Source: Microcebus murinus (taxonomy: Eukaryota > Chordata > Mammalia > Primates > Cheirogaleidae). Taken from it: DNA of 64,000 nucleotides. The notes under the pieces are model-generated. The model saw nothing but the letters and a program-made list of their open reading frames with translations. It was not told the DNA's origin and did no database searches. The stretch's first letter is position 1. Each line of letters starts with the position of its first letter. Location of the stretch: NCBI RefSeq assembly GCF_040939455.1, contig NC_134111.1:54888501-54952500 (forward strand), given 5' to 3'. A program made the translations under genes and the position numbers. This document shows positions 13,352 to 25,399 of this stretch, piece by piece.

Positions 13352-14469
13352 TAAAGGAAAGTCAAGTGTGCACCTTTGTGTCTATAACACCATCTATGCT
13401 ACAGGAGCATTTGGAAGTGACAGCTACAGGGGGATCACATTCTCTTTGATGCTTTAAGAAAAATGAGTTAAATACTTAAGGGGACAATGGAACATTCAAA
13501 GAAAACCTAGTGCTTTAATGGGAAAAGTGACACGCTGGGAATATAATTCTCTGAAAGGCTGTACAAACAGCAACAATTACAGAGAAATTCGTTTCAACAA
13601 AGCCACACCCAACAGGCAGCACTTTGATATTTCAGGAACAACTCCAAGCAATTAAGCTCACTTAAAGTGAAAATCTGATATTTTCCTTCATATTCAGATT
13701 TTACTTTGTTAAAATACTTAGTAAGTTCCTTATTATTTATATAAATACAATGAACAGTAGCCTGTATGCCTGAAAATATTGCACAAATGAAAAGTGAGAC
13801 TCTAAAAGAAAAATGCTAGATGGTATCAGTTATTAGAAACATTCTAAATGACGCAACTCTGTAATCCTTTAATGCCTTTCAGTCATCTGCACCTGTACAG
13901 ATAAATGCCTTAGGCTAAGCTTTCTTTTAAAAATTTGATATGCATTTCATTAACAGCCAAATATCTAATTCTGCATACTCTAATTTCCTCTTTCACAATT
14001 GTGAAACTTAACCAATTCCATAAAACTTCTTCCTCAGAACTTAGAATTTGTATACTGCAACTATCTTCACTAATGTCTGGTTTGGTGCCTTGACCAATGA
14101 CTTGGAAGGAATAGCATCAGTGACAAGGACGTCTGAAAAAAAGATATGTGAAAGGACCTCTAGGAATGTGCCACATGATATTAAGGAATTATTGTTAATA
14201 TTTTAGGTGGTTAATGGTATTGTGGTTATGTGGTTATGTTTTTAAGATTTCTTTCCCTTTCATGATAAATACTAAAATATATACAGATCAAATAATATAT
14301 CTGGACTGCTTCACAAGAATCTAGTAGGGGCTAGGGTGGGGAGGAAAGTGGGTAGGTATAGGTGAAACAAGAGTGGGTATGAAGTGATTATTATTGTGGC
14401 TGAGGGATGGGTCATTATACTAGTCTCTCCTGTGTTTAAAATTTTCCATAATAAAAAATCAATGAATAA
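13352..14469. other. Unique non-coding stretch
   Basis: No named repeat or gene recognised. Some segments (13480-13640) have balanced composition unlike the surrounding AT-rich DNA, but no reading frame of note. Confidence 0.4.
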
Positions 14470-14813
14470 GGCCGGGCGCTGTGGCTCACGCCTGTAATCC
14501 TAGCTCTTGGGAGGCCGAGGCGGGTGGATTGCTCAAGGTCAGGAGTTCAAAACCAGCCTGAGCAAGAGCGAGACCCCGTCTCTACTATAAATAGAAACAA
14601 ATTAATTGGCCAACTGATATATATATAAAAAAAAAAAAAATTAGCCGGGCATAGTGGCGCATGCCTGTAGTCCCAGCTACTCGGGAGGCTGAGGCAGAAG
14701 GATCACTGCAGCCCAGGAGTTTGAGGTTGCTGTGAGCTAGGCTGACGCCACGGCACTCACTCTAGCCTGGACAACAGAGTGAGACTCTGTCTCAAAAAAA
14801 AAAAAAAAAAAAA
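14470..14813 (+). mobile_element. Strepsirrhine-type Alu
   Basis: GCCGGGCGCTGTGGCTCACG start, AATTAATTGGCCAACTGATA middle and long A-tail. The target duplication AATGAATAA is on both sides. Confidence 0.96.
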
Positions 14814-14919
14814 TGAATAAATTACATTTATTCAATATTGTCTCTGTAGGTCAAATAATTAAATTCCTTAGTTTTATAGTTGGAAAAAAATTGAGGTCTA
14901 AGAATTCAGTCAGTGGAAA

Positions 14920-15135
14920 AAGCAAGGGCTTTAGAATCTCACTTTACTATACCAGCTATGTGACCTGAGGAAGTTACTTAACTTCTCTGAGCCTCATTTT
15001 AGCCATCTGTATAATGAGGTCAATAGCATTTATCATGAAGTGTTTTGTGAGAATCAAAAGAATTAGTACCTGTAAAGTGCCTATCACAGTGAGCAGAGAG
15101 TAGAGGCTCAGTAAGTGGCAACTGTCACTATTATT
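14920..15135 (+). repeat. MIR element, well preserved
   Basis: AGCAAGGGCTTTAGAATCTC, CCAGCTATGTGACCTGAGGAAGTTACTTAACTTCTCTGAGCCTC, GTAAAGTGCCTATCACAGTG and AGGCTCAGTAAGTGGCAA follow the whole MIR consensus in direct order. Confidence 0.85.
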
Positions 15136-15144
15136 AAAGGGTCT

Positions 15145-15299
15145 AGCCAGTCATGGTGGCTCACAACTATAATCCCAGCAATTTGAGAGCCTGAGGTGGG
15201 AAGATCGCTTGAGGCCAGGAGTTTGAGGCTACAGCGAGCTATGATTATGTCACTGCCCTTCAGCCTAGGCAACGGAGTGAAATCCTGTCTCAAAAAAAA
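15145..15299 (+). mobile_element. Free Alu monomer (FLAM-like)
   Basis: A single arm from AGCCAGTCATGGTGGCTCAC to CTTCAGCCTAGGCAACGGAGTGAAATCCTGTCTC with an A-tail. There is no second arm. Confidence 0.8.
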
Positions 15300-15689
15300 G
15301 TGTCTAAGATGACACAGCTTGTAGTGGTGGAAGCAGATCTAGAGCACAGATTTCCTAACGAACAGTTCTTCCATATTAGGTTATTTCTCTCGGGTAACTG
15401 GCTTTTTATTAATGCCAGTTGAAATGAGGAAAAAAAGAAACGCCTGAATGGAAATTAATTGACAATTGGCAAGAAGTGGTTTTATCTGAAAAAGATTTGT
15501 CTGTAGATATGATATCAAAACTTCAATCTAGATTGATCTAATGGTATCAATCTAGTTTCTCACCTAGCAGACATGGCCTGACTGTACCTTCCACATGTGG
15601 TTCTATGAGGGCTGGTTTTAATAAAAGGAAGTTGCTTTAGGAGCCTTTCTATTTTTTAATGTGTAACAAGAGGCCCCATATGTAACACA

Positions 15690-15785
15690 ACTAACTATAG
15701 ATAGTAATCTGATTTTACCAAGGTCACTCTGCTAGATAGAGGCAGAAGTGGGATTAGAAACCATATTTCCAGGTCTGTATGTTTG
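15690..15785 (-). repeat. MIR fragment
   Basis: CCAAGGTCACTCTGCTAGATAGAGGCAGAAGTGGGATTAGAAACCATATTTCCAGGTC follows the reverse-complement MIR order (AAGGTCACACAGCTAGTAAGTGGCAGAGC...). Confidence 0.6.
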
Positions 15786-15789
15786 GTTT

Positions 15790-16885
15790 CAGTGAATGTA
15801 TTTTTTAGAAGTTTATGCATCAGGGAAGATGATTTCCACTACAAAGCATACAATGCACAATATTGTCCTTCTAACAATCAACAATAAGGCATGTTCAATT
15901 TATCATCACATGGACTATTGCTTTTCCTTCTTTTTCCTTTCTTTTTTTTTGTTTTTGAGACATCAGGTGTAGCAGATGCCTTTTGCCAGATGCTCCTGGC
16001 ATTTTAAAGTTCTTATCATCTGATTTGAGGAAGATCTGTGGGGCTTTAAACATACACCATACCCAATGTATCTATTTATTGGCATTATTTGACTTGTTCT
16101 CTACTTTTATAAGCCTCTCTACTTTTATCTTCTTCCTCAGTAATTTTAGAAACCTTTCATAGGAAGGACAAAAAAAATAGGAAGTCTTTATTCTCCGTAC
16201 TTCTCTGGTAGGAGTGAGGGAGAATATACGAGGGAATTGATGAATGGAAATGTTAAGACTAAGGGACTTTACCCCAGTCACTCTGCTGCTGCTACACCAA
16301 TGAAAAACAGCAATTTCTTCTAATAAACATCTAACGCTGTGCTAGATGCTGAGGATACAAAAATGATTTAGACATCGTATCATTTCAGTGTACCTGCCCT
16401 TAGAGAACACAGAGTTTAGTAGGTTAGGTAGATGGGTATCAAAACAATTATAATAAAAAGCCAGAACATAACTGCTAAACGGGTAAAAATGAAATGCTTT
16501 GGCAAGCAGAAGCTCTGACAAGAAGAGACAGGCTTTCAGAGAGACAGTGGAATGTGATTGGGGCCTTGGGGGATCTTACTTCAGCAGACTGAGAATCAGA
16601 GTCCAAGATCTGTCACTCCCAGACAGCTGGTGGTTCCAGTAGATAAAGGAGATGAGAAAGGGCAGGGTGTGTCCTGAGAACACTAGTATGGCTGCAACTG
16701 CCAGCTGAAACGCCACTTGGGAGTTCTTTCTTGCCTTTTGGAAATAAAATGTAAAAAGAGAGGATAAAAATAATCAAACCAAACCAAAGTTAAAAGAGTA
16801 ACAATACAGAGGATACAACACAGGACAGGTTCTTACTGTTCCAGAACCCATGTGTCAAGGAAGGGTCTGTATGTATCTCTACTTG
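15790..16885. other. Mostly unique sequence with an L2-like antisense fragment
   Basis: Around 16320-16450 the text CTGTGCTAGATGCTGAGGATACAAAAATG and CCTGCCCTTAGAGAACACAGAG is typical of antisense L2 3' sequence. The rest (15790-16310 and 16450-16885) has no element that I recognise. Confidence 0.4.
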
Positions 16886-17590
16886 AATATGGCCATTTGT
16901 TCAACAAATATTTAGTGACTACGACCTTGTGCCAGGCCCTGGGATAGATGCTGGGGATAAAGCAGTGAACAAGACTGCCATGGTCCCTGAGTTTTATATT
17001 CTGACAAGGGAGACGGTCTTTAAACAATGACTTATTGTATAATCATCACAACTGTAATAAGCAGTGCAAAGAAGTAAAGATGCTAGGGGTATATCTAATC
17101 ATTCAAGGGATTTGGGAAAGCTTCCTTGAAGAAGAGGCATTTGAACTGAGTGCTGAAGGAAGGGTAGGGTTGCAGGGGCTAGGGTTAGGGTTGAGGGCAG
17201 GGGAAAAGTATTCAGGGCAGGGGGAAACGAGACTGGTGGTAGTACCAGTGTGAGTGCCCAGTGGTAGTACCATGAAGAGTGAGAAAGCTAATGAGCTGAG
17301 TGAAAGCTTGTTTGTGCGTGGCCTTGTAGGTCCCACTCATGATTTGGGTCATTACTCTCACATACCAGGAAGCAACACATTTTTGAAAGGTCACTTTGAG
17401 TGCAAAATGGAGAAAGGATCAAAGCGAGATGAGAGTAGATGTGGAAGAGTAGTCTGAAGGCTATTAAGACCTGCCGAGAGTCCAGGCTAAGAAATGAGGA
17501 TGATTTGTACTAGGGTGGGGAGAGTGGGAATGCAGAGAGTCAGGAAGAAAGGTCTGGAAGAGGAGGGCAAGGTCTGAACAGAAAGCATGG
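16885..17590 (-). repeat. LINE-2 fragment (antisense)
   Basis: TTCAACAAATATTTAGTGACTACGACCTTGTGCCAGGCCCTGGGATAGATGCTGGGGATAAAGC, then GGGAAAGCTTCCTTGAAGAAGAGGCATTTGAACTGAGTGCTGAAGG and TGGCCTTGTAGG, occur in the order expected for the reverse complement of an L2 3' region. The short reading frames here are remnants or chance. Confidence 0.6.
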
Positions 17591-17783
17591 CTTATCAATG
17601 TCAGCTGGTGTGTGTGTGTGTGTGTACGTTTTCCATAGCAGTGAGTGGAATCGTCAGGGATCAGATTTTAGATTAACAATTCTGTACCACTTTTAGTTAT
17701 ATTCTCTTTTCCTGCAAGCCACAATCCCCATCCTCTAAAACCAAGCCAAAAACCAGCCTAGAACTTCAAGAATCAGCCATCTT

Positions 17784-18096
17784 GGCAGGGCGTGGTGGCT
17801 CACGCCTGCAATCCTAGCATTCTGGGAGGCCGAGGCGGGCAAATTGCCCAAGGTCAGGAGTTCAAAACCAGCCTGAGCAAGAGCGAGACCCTGTCTCTAT
17901 TAAAAATAGAAAAAAATCAATTGGCCAACTAATATATATAGAAAAAATTAGCCGGGCATGGTGGCATATGCCTGTAGTCTCAGCTATTCAGGAAGCTGAG
18001 GCAGGAGGATTGCTTGAACCCAGGAGTTTGAGGTTGCTGTGAGCCTGGCTGACGCCACAGCACTCGAGCCTGGACAACAGAGTGAGATTCTGTCTC

Positions 18097-18125
<29 letters not shown>
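17784..18125 (+). mobile_element. Strepsirrhine-type Alu
   Basis: Complete dimer with TTGGCCAACTAATATATA middle and an A-tail of more than 25. The target duplication AAGAATCAGCCATCTT / AAGAATCAGTCATCTT differs at one base. Confidence 0.97.
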
Positions 18126-18127
<2 letters not shown>

Positions 18128-18139
18128 ATCAGTCATCTT

Positions 18140-20035
18140 TTCCTAATCCCCACATACTGAAACTGGGCAAGATTTGGCTTGTGGGGTTCCACCCTAAGCA
18201 TTCTCAATCCTTTCCTAGAACTTGTGCTCAACTTTAATGAAAGACAGTAGGCAAGGATATCAGGAATACAAAAAAGAAAAGAGTAAACCTGTAAACACTT
18301 AGAAAGATAAGGATAATGAGTAAATATGGGTTAACTGTACCTAGTTAAGGAAATATACTGGTAGGAGATCCCCCAGGCCTTTCTGTTTTGGGTGGAGATG
18401 AAGTAACCTTTAAAGAGAATCTTAGTTGCAACTATGTTTGAGGATGTTATCTGCTGGAGCAATACCTAGTAGTATCAAGGCTTGGGCAAGCTAGTCACTT
18501 ACTAAATACTGGTTGAATTGAAGCATATGTATAACAAAGTCCTGAGGGCTACACATACTCAGTGCAAATTATTTAGCATCTCCAACTGCTAAAATTTCAT
18601 TACAAAAAAGAAGGAAACAGAGAGCAGATAGGGGTTTGGCTGCTATTGTGGAAACAGGAAATTTGTGCCATATGAGGTAAGCTCTGGGCCAGGAGTTCTG
18701 GTAATAACTGGGTGCCCCTTGACAAGTCTGTCTTGTATTCTCACTTTTAAAGTAAGAAGATTATGTAAGATGGGCTCTAAGTGCAACTTTGGGTCTAATA
18801 TAGTAAGGAAAGCAAGGTCAAAAAGCTTACACTGTATAGATCTGAGCAGAGAAAGAAAAGAAAGCAAGCCAATGATTGAAGGTAACAGGGAGCTTCTCCT
18901 GCTACATTTAAAATAATCCTAAACTAAGAGAGGATCCAAATGTGGATTCCTTTCTGTAGACTTCTGACTGGGAAGTAATTGCCAACACCTGTTTTTATTC
19001 ATGCCAGCATCTGTTACTGTGTGAAACAAGTATACTCCCTTCGCTACAATCCTCAGTTTCCCAACAACTTTCTTAATAACTCAGGAGAAACCAAGCACTC
19101 TTGCCAAGGACTTGGGTTCATCTAAATTTCTTCAATCCCAGCCTGCTAGGCTTCTTCCCAAGGTCAGCCAAGTCTCAGGCTTCTTTTTCAGGCCTCTCAA
19201 TCGTCTATAAAAAAGGGGAAATATTTTTATTGTAACTTAAAAATAAACATAATTGTATAACCTTTACTGATTCTATCCTCTCTACATGGCAATGGAGGTA
19301 AGGAGCTGGCCAGGGATCTTTGTGCACATCCGCTCTTGCAAACTGTGTCCTACAGCTAGTGGAGCTCACTGGGCTTTGGGCTGGAAGTAAGAGAGAACTG
19401 AGGCCCGGGCAATCACCACTGCTCCAAAAGGGGTAGGGGCAATGGTTAGACCCCCTTAATGTTTCAATAAGGGTAGAAATTAAGGGTCAATGGTAACATC
19501 TCATCATAATCTTCTTATTTGAAGCACTGATAGAAAAGCTTTTCTCTCATGTTTTCTTTTTTTAATAGAAACATATCAGAAGAGTTAGCGAGCATAATCT
19601 CAAGGAGGGATTTTTGATAAACAGCCTTTAGATAAAAACATATTTACCAAAATTTTTCAACAAAGCACCTTTAAACACTGTATAATTCTTTTTCCTTATA
19701 ACAGATATTCAAGCTACTACATGGAAGGGTCCAAAATGTTCTTGCTTAAGAACAATGGACAATAGTCACAGTCTCCTAATTCCATTAGAAAAAATTGTGG
19801 TTTCAGGGTATCTTTGGTCATAGGGGATTTTTTGGAGGTATCCTGAGCAGGAGTTGACATAGAAACCTGTGTTTCTACAACAGGGTTTCCATAGTAATTC
19901 TATAGAGTTTCTGGTTAGTTAATAGCAACAGGCTTTGTTTTGGTAACTAATATAATTACAATAGACCTGGGATTCTAAAGGCAAAGTCACTCTATGTGGA
20001 TCAGGTTCCCTTGTCAGGGTCAGAATCCAAATGGC
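18140..20035. other. Unique non-coding stretch
   Basis: No named repeat or gene was recognised. Reading frames of 74-83 codons near 18643-18916 overlap on both strands and have no family features. Confidence 0.4.
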
Positions 20036-20039
20036 TTCC

Positions 20040-20260
20040 ACACCATATTAGAACTCTGCTAATATGGTATCCATTACCCACATGTGGCTATTTAGATTTA
20101 ATAAAAGTAATGAAAATATAAAATTCAGTTTCTGAATTTCAAGTTCTATATTTCAAGTGTTCAATAGCCACATGGGGCTAGTGGTTACCCACTGGATAGC
20201 AGTTATAGAACATTTCCATTATCATAGAAGTTCTGTTGGATAGCACTGATCTAGAAGAAT
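20040..20260. mobile_element. MER-type DNA transposon remnant (CCACATGTGG palindrome family), copy 1
   Basis: ACCCACATGTGGCTATTTAGATTTAATAAAAG ... CAAGTGTTCAATAGCCACATGGGGCTAGTGG ... ATAGAACATTTCCATTATCATAGAAGTTCTGTTGGATAGCACTG. The two CCACATGTGGCT blocks face each other, so the element is an imperfect inverted repeat. A sister copy lies at 50455-50645. Exact family not assigned. Confidence 0.6.
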
Positions 20261-21098
20261 CATTTATCTGTAAATGTATTAATTACTAATTCAATTTATA
20301 ATTCATTTAAATTGAGATAACCTTCCTAAATTCTTTTAGCCCCACTAAAAAACAGAAACAAAGCAAATAATCTCCCCACCCAATTCTTAAAATGATTCTT
20401 TGACATTACATGTCATTCAGGGATTATAGTAATTGGGGTAGTTTTTCTGTAAGTTGTTCAAAAGTTAAAATTATGTTCAAATGTAGCTCCAAGGAGCAGA
20501 AGGAAGAGGTCCTTAGTGAAGTTTGGAGAATGACCCAAATTAGACACATAATCCTCATTGTTGCAGAATTTGAAAAGACTCTTAAACAAAGGCTCCCCAT
20601 ATCTTGTATGAATTTAGGGAACCTAAGAAAGTTTTTTGTCTTATTTCCTAAATATATCTTCTCTACCTACTTACTGTGATAGATATAATTCCTTCAATGG
20701 GGAAAGAAAACATTTATTCACTAATTAGATATAAAACTTTAGTACAGATATCTTTGAGAGAAACACATTAAGCTGTAAATCACTCGTATCTATCTCTTTC
20801 CAATTTTTCACAGGAGATGAAAGGGAAAGTTCAAAGTTGCTGAATTTCTGGATTAAGGTGGAACTGGTTGGGGTAAGAAGGATCAGAAGGAGAAAAGTTT
20901 GGATTAATAGATTTTACCGCTCAACTTTGCCAAAACTTGGCCTTTGGTATTTAGGACTATAAAGTTGATGATTGAATCAATAGAACATCTAGCTCTGGTT
21001 TCCATTCACTTTGAAAGTGGGGTTCTCCTGGATCCCGAACAAATTTACTGATTACTTTTAGCATAAGAGTGATCAACACTGGTTTAGGGTGGTATCTT

Positions 21099-21427
21099 CT
21101 TTTTTTTTTTTTTTGAGACAGAGTCTTGCTTGTTGCCCAGGCTAGAGTGAGTGCCATGGCATCAGCCTAGCTCACAGCAACCTCAAACTCCTGGGCTCAA
21201 GCAATCCTGCTGCCTCAGCCTCCCGAGTAGCTGGGACTACAGGCATGCGCCACCATGCCCGGCTAATTTTATATATATATTAGTTGGCCAATTAATTTCT
21301 TTCTATTTATAGTAGAGACGGGGTCTCGCTCTTGCTCAGGCTGGTTTCGAACTCCTGACCTCGAGCAATCCGCCCGCCTCAGCCTCCCAGAGTGCTAGGA
21401 TTACAGGCGTGAGCCACCGCGCCCGGC
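21099..21427 (-). mobile_element. Strepsirrhine-type Alu, well preserved
   Basis: Complete copy including TTAGTTGGCCAATTAATTTC and a CpG-rich GCCACCGCGCCCGG end. The target duplication TTAGGGTGGTATCTT is perfect. Retained CpGs suggest a younger insertion. Confidence 0.97.
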
Positions 21428-21639
21428 TTAGGGTGGTATCTTAAAGGCACATTTGACTTTTGGTAACATACAGAATTTCAGAGTCCGAGGAACTTTGGTA
21501 GCATTTTGTTTATTCTACTAAGCCAAATTTGCAAACTATCTTCTTCTAAACTTCAGAGGGCATTTCAGGGATATCACAAAATTTTATCTAGATTTTCATT
21601 TCTAAATTGCAAAACCTACTAGATTAGATTAGAAGTTTC

Positions 21640-21850
21640 TGCCTGTTATCTCTGGTCTCCAGCACAGGGCAAAATACCTTACAACACTGTGGAGCTGCTG
21701 AGCTGCAGTCCCCTATTTTGGAGATGAAATGAAGCCTAGAAAAAGAAAATGATTTTCCCAAGATCATGAAAAAGTTAACAATAAGAACAATAGGACAGAG
21801 TCTTCCGTGTATTCTTTCCACAGCACTATGCTGATTTCTCACGACTACTT
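21640..21850 (-). repeat. MIR-like fragment
   Basis: GGAGATGAAATGAAGCCTAGAAAAAGAAAATGATTTTCCCAAGATCATG resembles the reverse-complement MIR core (GATGAGGAAACTGAGGC...AAGGTCA). Confidence 0.45.
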
Positions 21851-22275
21851 GCTTTCTTAGAATAATTAGTTGTGGAGACTGGTACAGCTTCCCACAGTTC
21901 AACTGGATGCAATTATTGTTTCTCTCTTTTATTTTTGTGTTTTTTATTCATTTCCTGTCTAGCAGTGTGGAAAGCATCAAATGAGAGCATTTCTTACACT
22001 AAGCAAAGATAGTCTAGCATTAAAGTAAGCATAGTAAGAAGAAACACAACAAATCAACGTATCTTTCTAGGTGGCAGAATTATAAACTACTTTAACTTTC
22101 TTATTTATCTTTTTCTGTATTTTACAAAATTTTCTACAATGACCATTCCTTTTAAAAATTTTATTTTTTTCTCATGAATTACTTTATAATCAGAAAAGGA
22201 CATTATATGTATATAATAAAACATATACTATATATACTATATAAAACTATATAAAACATATACTATGTATATATA

Positions 22276-22281
22276 TTAAAG

Positions 22282-22330
<49 letters not shown>

Positions 22331-22331
22331 A
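22276..22331. repeat. (TA)n followed by (GA)n microsatellite
   Basis: About 26 bases of alternating TA run directly into about 26 bases of alternating GA, immediately before the left arm of the palindrome. The preceding 80 bases are also TATA-rich. Confidence 0.95.
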
Positions 22332-22332
22332 G

Positions 22333-22867
22333 TGGAGTGGCACAAATGAGTATCCTCCTTGACTGTCCCAAATATGTGTAGGATCATTAATGTGCCTTTC
22401 ACCCTGTTTAATGGGAGCCCACTACTTCATTTGATGTAAATGAAGACAAGATTCTTTCAACAGTAAAAATAAGAGAAGATTATATATAATATATATTAAT
22501 ATATCAATATATTATATATCTATATATTACATATTAATATATTGATATATAATACATACATTATATATTATATATAATCTCTTATTTCTCTTATTTCTAC
22601 TGTTTGAAAGAATCTACTGTTTGAAAGAAATAAGAGATTATATATATTATATAATATATTATATATACCATATATAAATATATATTATATATTAATATAT
22701 ATTATATATATAATCTTTTATTTCTCTTATTTCTACTGTTTGAAAGAATCTTATCTTCATTTACATCAAATGAAGTAGTGGGCTCCCATTAAACAGGGTG
22801 AAAGGCACATTAATGATCCTACAGATATTTGGGACAGTCAAGGAGGATACTCATTTGTGCCACTCCA
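22333..22867. repeat. Large near-perfect inverted repeat (palindrome) with AT-rich core
   Basis: The left arm 22333 to about 22485 (TGGAGTGGCACAAATGAGTA onward) reappears as reverse complement at about 22711-22867. Over the ~150-bp non-AT part of the arms I count only a handful of mismatches or indels. The centre, 22485-22710, is almost pure A/T (TATATTAATATA-type) and itself contains shorter inverted and direct copies of the inner arm end (TTATTTCTACTGTTTGAAAG occurs at about 22591 and 22725, and partly again near 22614). The structure is flanked on the left by a (TA)n(GA)n tract. No transposon signature (TIR/TSD family) was recognised. Confidence 0.9.
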
Positions 22868-22869
22868 GT

Positions 22870-23926
22870 GTCTTTTGGTTCTCTGTTAATGTGCAGCCTT
22901 GTTTCATTCTCACCAACCTATTGATTTTCATATATATATATTTTCATATATATAATCCTCCTCACTTACCTACATAATTCAAGATAATGAAGAAGTACAA
23001 ACTATTAATCACTGAAGTAGACTTTTTACTTCACTTGGCAGGTAAAAGGTTATTAAGTTAATTTTCTTAAGATTGCAACTAAACTACTTTCTAAAACACA
23101 TAACAAGGAGAATAATCCTGGGCTTTTGTATATGAGATATAAAAATAAAAAATAAACCTCAGAAACTATTAATGATGTGTGTGTGTGTATGTGAAAAAGA
23201 GAGAAAAAGAGAAAAAAAGAAAGGAATGGGTTTTACTCTTCTGTAAGTCAGCTTGAGTATATTTTGATGTATTTTCCTCCATCCACTAAGAATAAACATT
23301 CTAATGAAATGCCATGTAATTTATTTATTTTTAATTTTATTTTATTCATTTATTTTTTATTTATAATAACTTTTATTTTCGTTCCTTTTCGGTGAAGTAC
23401 CAAGTCCTAAATCCCATGTAATTTAAATTCTGTGTCTCTTTCAAAACAGAGGAAATATAGAAAATTCAAATCTCTTAATTATCTGATGTATTTGTTTTCC
23501 CCCCTTTCAGCTTCTTTTTCTTTTTCTGAACCCCAACCACTCTCCTCATGTCAGTTCCATATATTGTTAATCAAAATTTAAAAACTCCAAAACTGCATCT
23601 TTTTTTTGCTACTTTTCAGCTATGCCCAGATAGTAACCATTAAGCACCTAAGAAGCTGTGCCAATTTGCTCATTGACATTTTTCTATTTAATAGAAGGTA
23701 ACTCATACTGTAAAAACACTCACATTTCCCCCAAGGGACCTAATAAAACAAAACTACTTTTTTAGAGTTTTAAAAAAATGCAGGCATAAATACTTTTTCC
23801 TTAAGCTGGTTCTCATGCAAAACAGTGGCTCTCTACTAAGCCAGATATTTCCTTGCTCATTTAAAAAAAATTTTTTTTTTTTGCCATCAAAACTGCTTTC
23901 CATTCAGTTCTGTGATGTTCCATGAA

Positions 23927-23962
<36 letters not shown>

Positions 23963-24342
23963 GCTTTCCTTGGTATCTCACTCTCCAGGGCCACGTGTGA
24001 ATATCAGAACCTATCTAAAACACGATGGAATAGGTTAGTTCAGTTAATGATTTCAATGGTTTCTTGTGGAAAATTCCTTTTGGAACCCCATCTTAGTAAC
24101 TCAAGGAAGGGGGGTGTCAGGAGGACAAAGGCAGCCCACGAAGGGGGTCTTTCCTTCCTCATCCTCCCTACTTTTCTTGCTTCCCTTTGCCCTTTGCTCT
24201 CCAACTGTGTTGTCTCCCTTCCTCCTTCTCTTCTCTTCCTCCCTGTCCTTTTTTTAAAAAAATAAATCGTCCTCTCCCCCTTTTTCCCTGCCTGTTGTTG
24301 AACATAGTGATGTGTCAAATGAATAGTTTTTTATTTTTTTAC
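22870..24342. other. AT-rich unique stretch with simple repeats
   Basis: Contains GT/GA-rich tracts (23176-23222), a T/A-rich low-complexity block (23325-23385), a poly(A) run of about 30 (23931-23960) and a pyrimidine-rich block (24140-24250). No gene seen. Confidence 0.5.
23931..23960. repeat. Poly(A) run
   Basis: About thirty A without an obvious retroposed body directly upstream. Confidence 0.9.
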
Positions 24343-24662
24343 TTTTTTGAGACAGAGTCTCACTCTGTTGCCTGGACTAGAGTGCTGTGGCGTCAGCCTA
24401 GCTCACAGCAACCTCAAACTTCTAGGCTCAAGCGATCCTCCTGCCTCAGCCTCCCAAATAGCTGGGACTACAGGTATGTGCCATCATGCCCGGCTACTTT
24501 TTTCTATATATTTTTAGTTATCCAGCTAATTTCTTTCTATTTTTAGTAGAGACAGGGTCTCATTCTTGCTCAGGCTGGTCTCGAACTCCTGAGCTCACAC
24601 GATCCACCTGCCTCAGCTTCCCAGAGTGCTAGGATTACAGGTGTGAGCCACCGTGCCTGTCC
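24343..24662 (-). mobile_element. Strepsirrhine-type Alu
   Basis: GAGACAGAGTCTCACTCTGTTGCC through TTATCCAGCTAATTTC to GAGCCACCGTGCC. More diverged than most copies in this window. Confidence 0.92.
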
Positions 24663-24869
24663 TGATTGGCTTTTTAATGCTCACTAAAATCCTGGTATAT
24701 AGACTTCGGGGATTATGCCATGAGACTATGCGACAAACTACTGATATTTACTGCTGTTATTAATAACAACACATTATTACTACACTAAATTATAACAATA
24801 TCTTATTTTTGTACCATGATACTCATCTTATGAAAGAATGTTCCCATCTAATATCTATTAGGTTTGCTT

Positions 24870-25035
24870 CCCAGTGCCACTATTTGAAGTAAGGGGGCAG
24901 GTGTTACTTTTCCTATTTTTCCAATGAAGAAATAAGGATCTAAGAGGTTGCTCTGCCTATCATAGCACAAGTAGCTAATAATAACTTTGGAATTGGAACC
25001 TAAGAGTTCTGGTAGCTGAGTTCTTTTAGATAGTA
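24870..25035 (-). repeat. MIR fragment
   Basis: GTTACTTTTCCTATTTTTCCAATGAAGAAATAAGGATCTAAGAGGTTGC ... CACAAGTAGCTAATAATAACTTTGGAATTGGAACC follows the reverse-complement MIR order. Confidence 0.6.
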
Positions 25036-25399
25036 TTGAAACTGGATCACTGTACCTTATTTTGTTACAAGTGGTCTAATAAAAAAGTCCATGTGTAAAT
25101 ACAAAGGTAGATACTACAAAACAGTAATTTTAAAATAAATTTGTAACTTTTGGGTTTCTTTACTTTTAAACTAGATTTTTGGAGCAAAGAGGGATTTCTG
25201 AGGCAATGTCTGTGGCAGTGGAGGAACACTGCGCAATAAAGTACAATGAAGAGAATAGAGAGGTTAGGAAAAAAAGTGAGAAGTTAGTATTGGTTCCTCA
25301 GCAGCTTACCTAGTCATTTGACCTTGCTACTGAGCCTGGAATATTTTTGCTATAATCTCCTGCAAGGCTGGATCCAGGCAAGCTTGTGAAACGAAGAAT

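Noticed and set aside
17176..17196. CTAGGGTTAGGGTTGAGGG as an interstitial telomere repeat
   Set aside because: Only two TTAGGG units inside a G-rich antisense L2 fragment; too short for a telomeric relic.
22490..22700. AT-rich core as a replication origin or matrix-attachment site
   Set aside because: Base composition alone does not support this; the inverted-repeat explanation is sufficient.
24040..24318. Overlapping frames with Lys/Arg-rich peptides
   Set aside because: They come from a pyrimidine-rich low-complexity block and are not protein-like.
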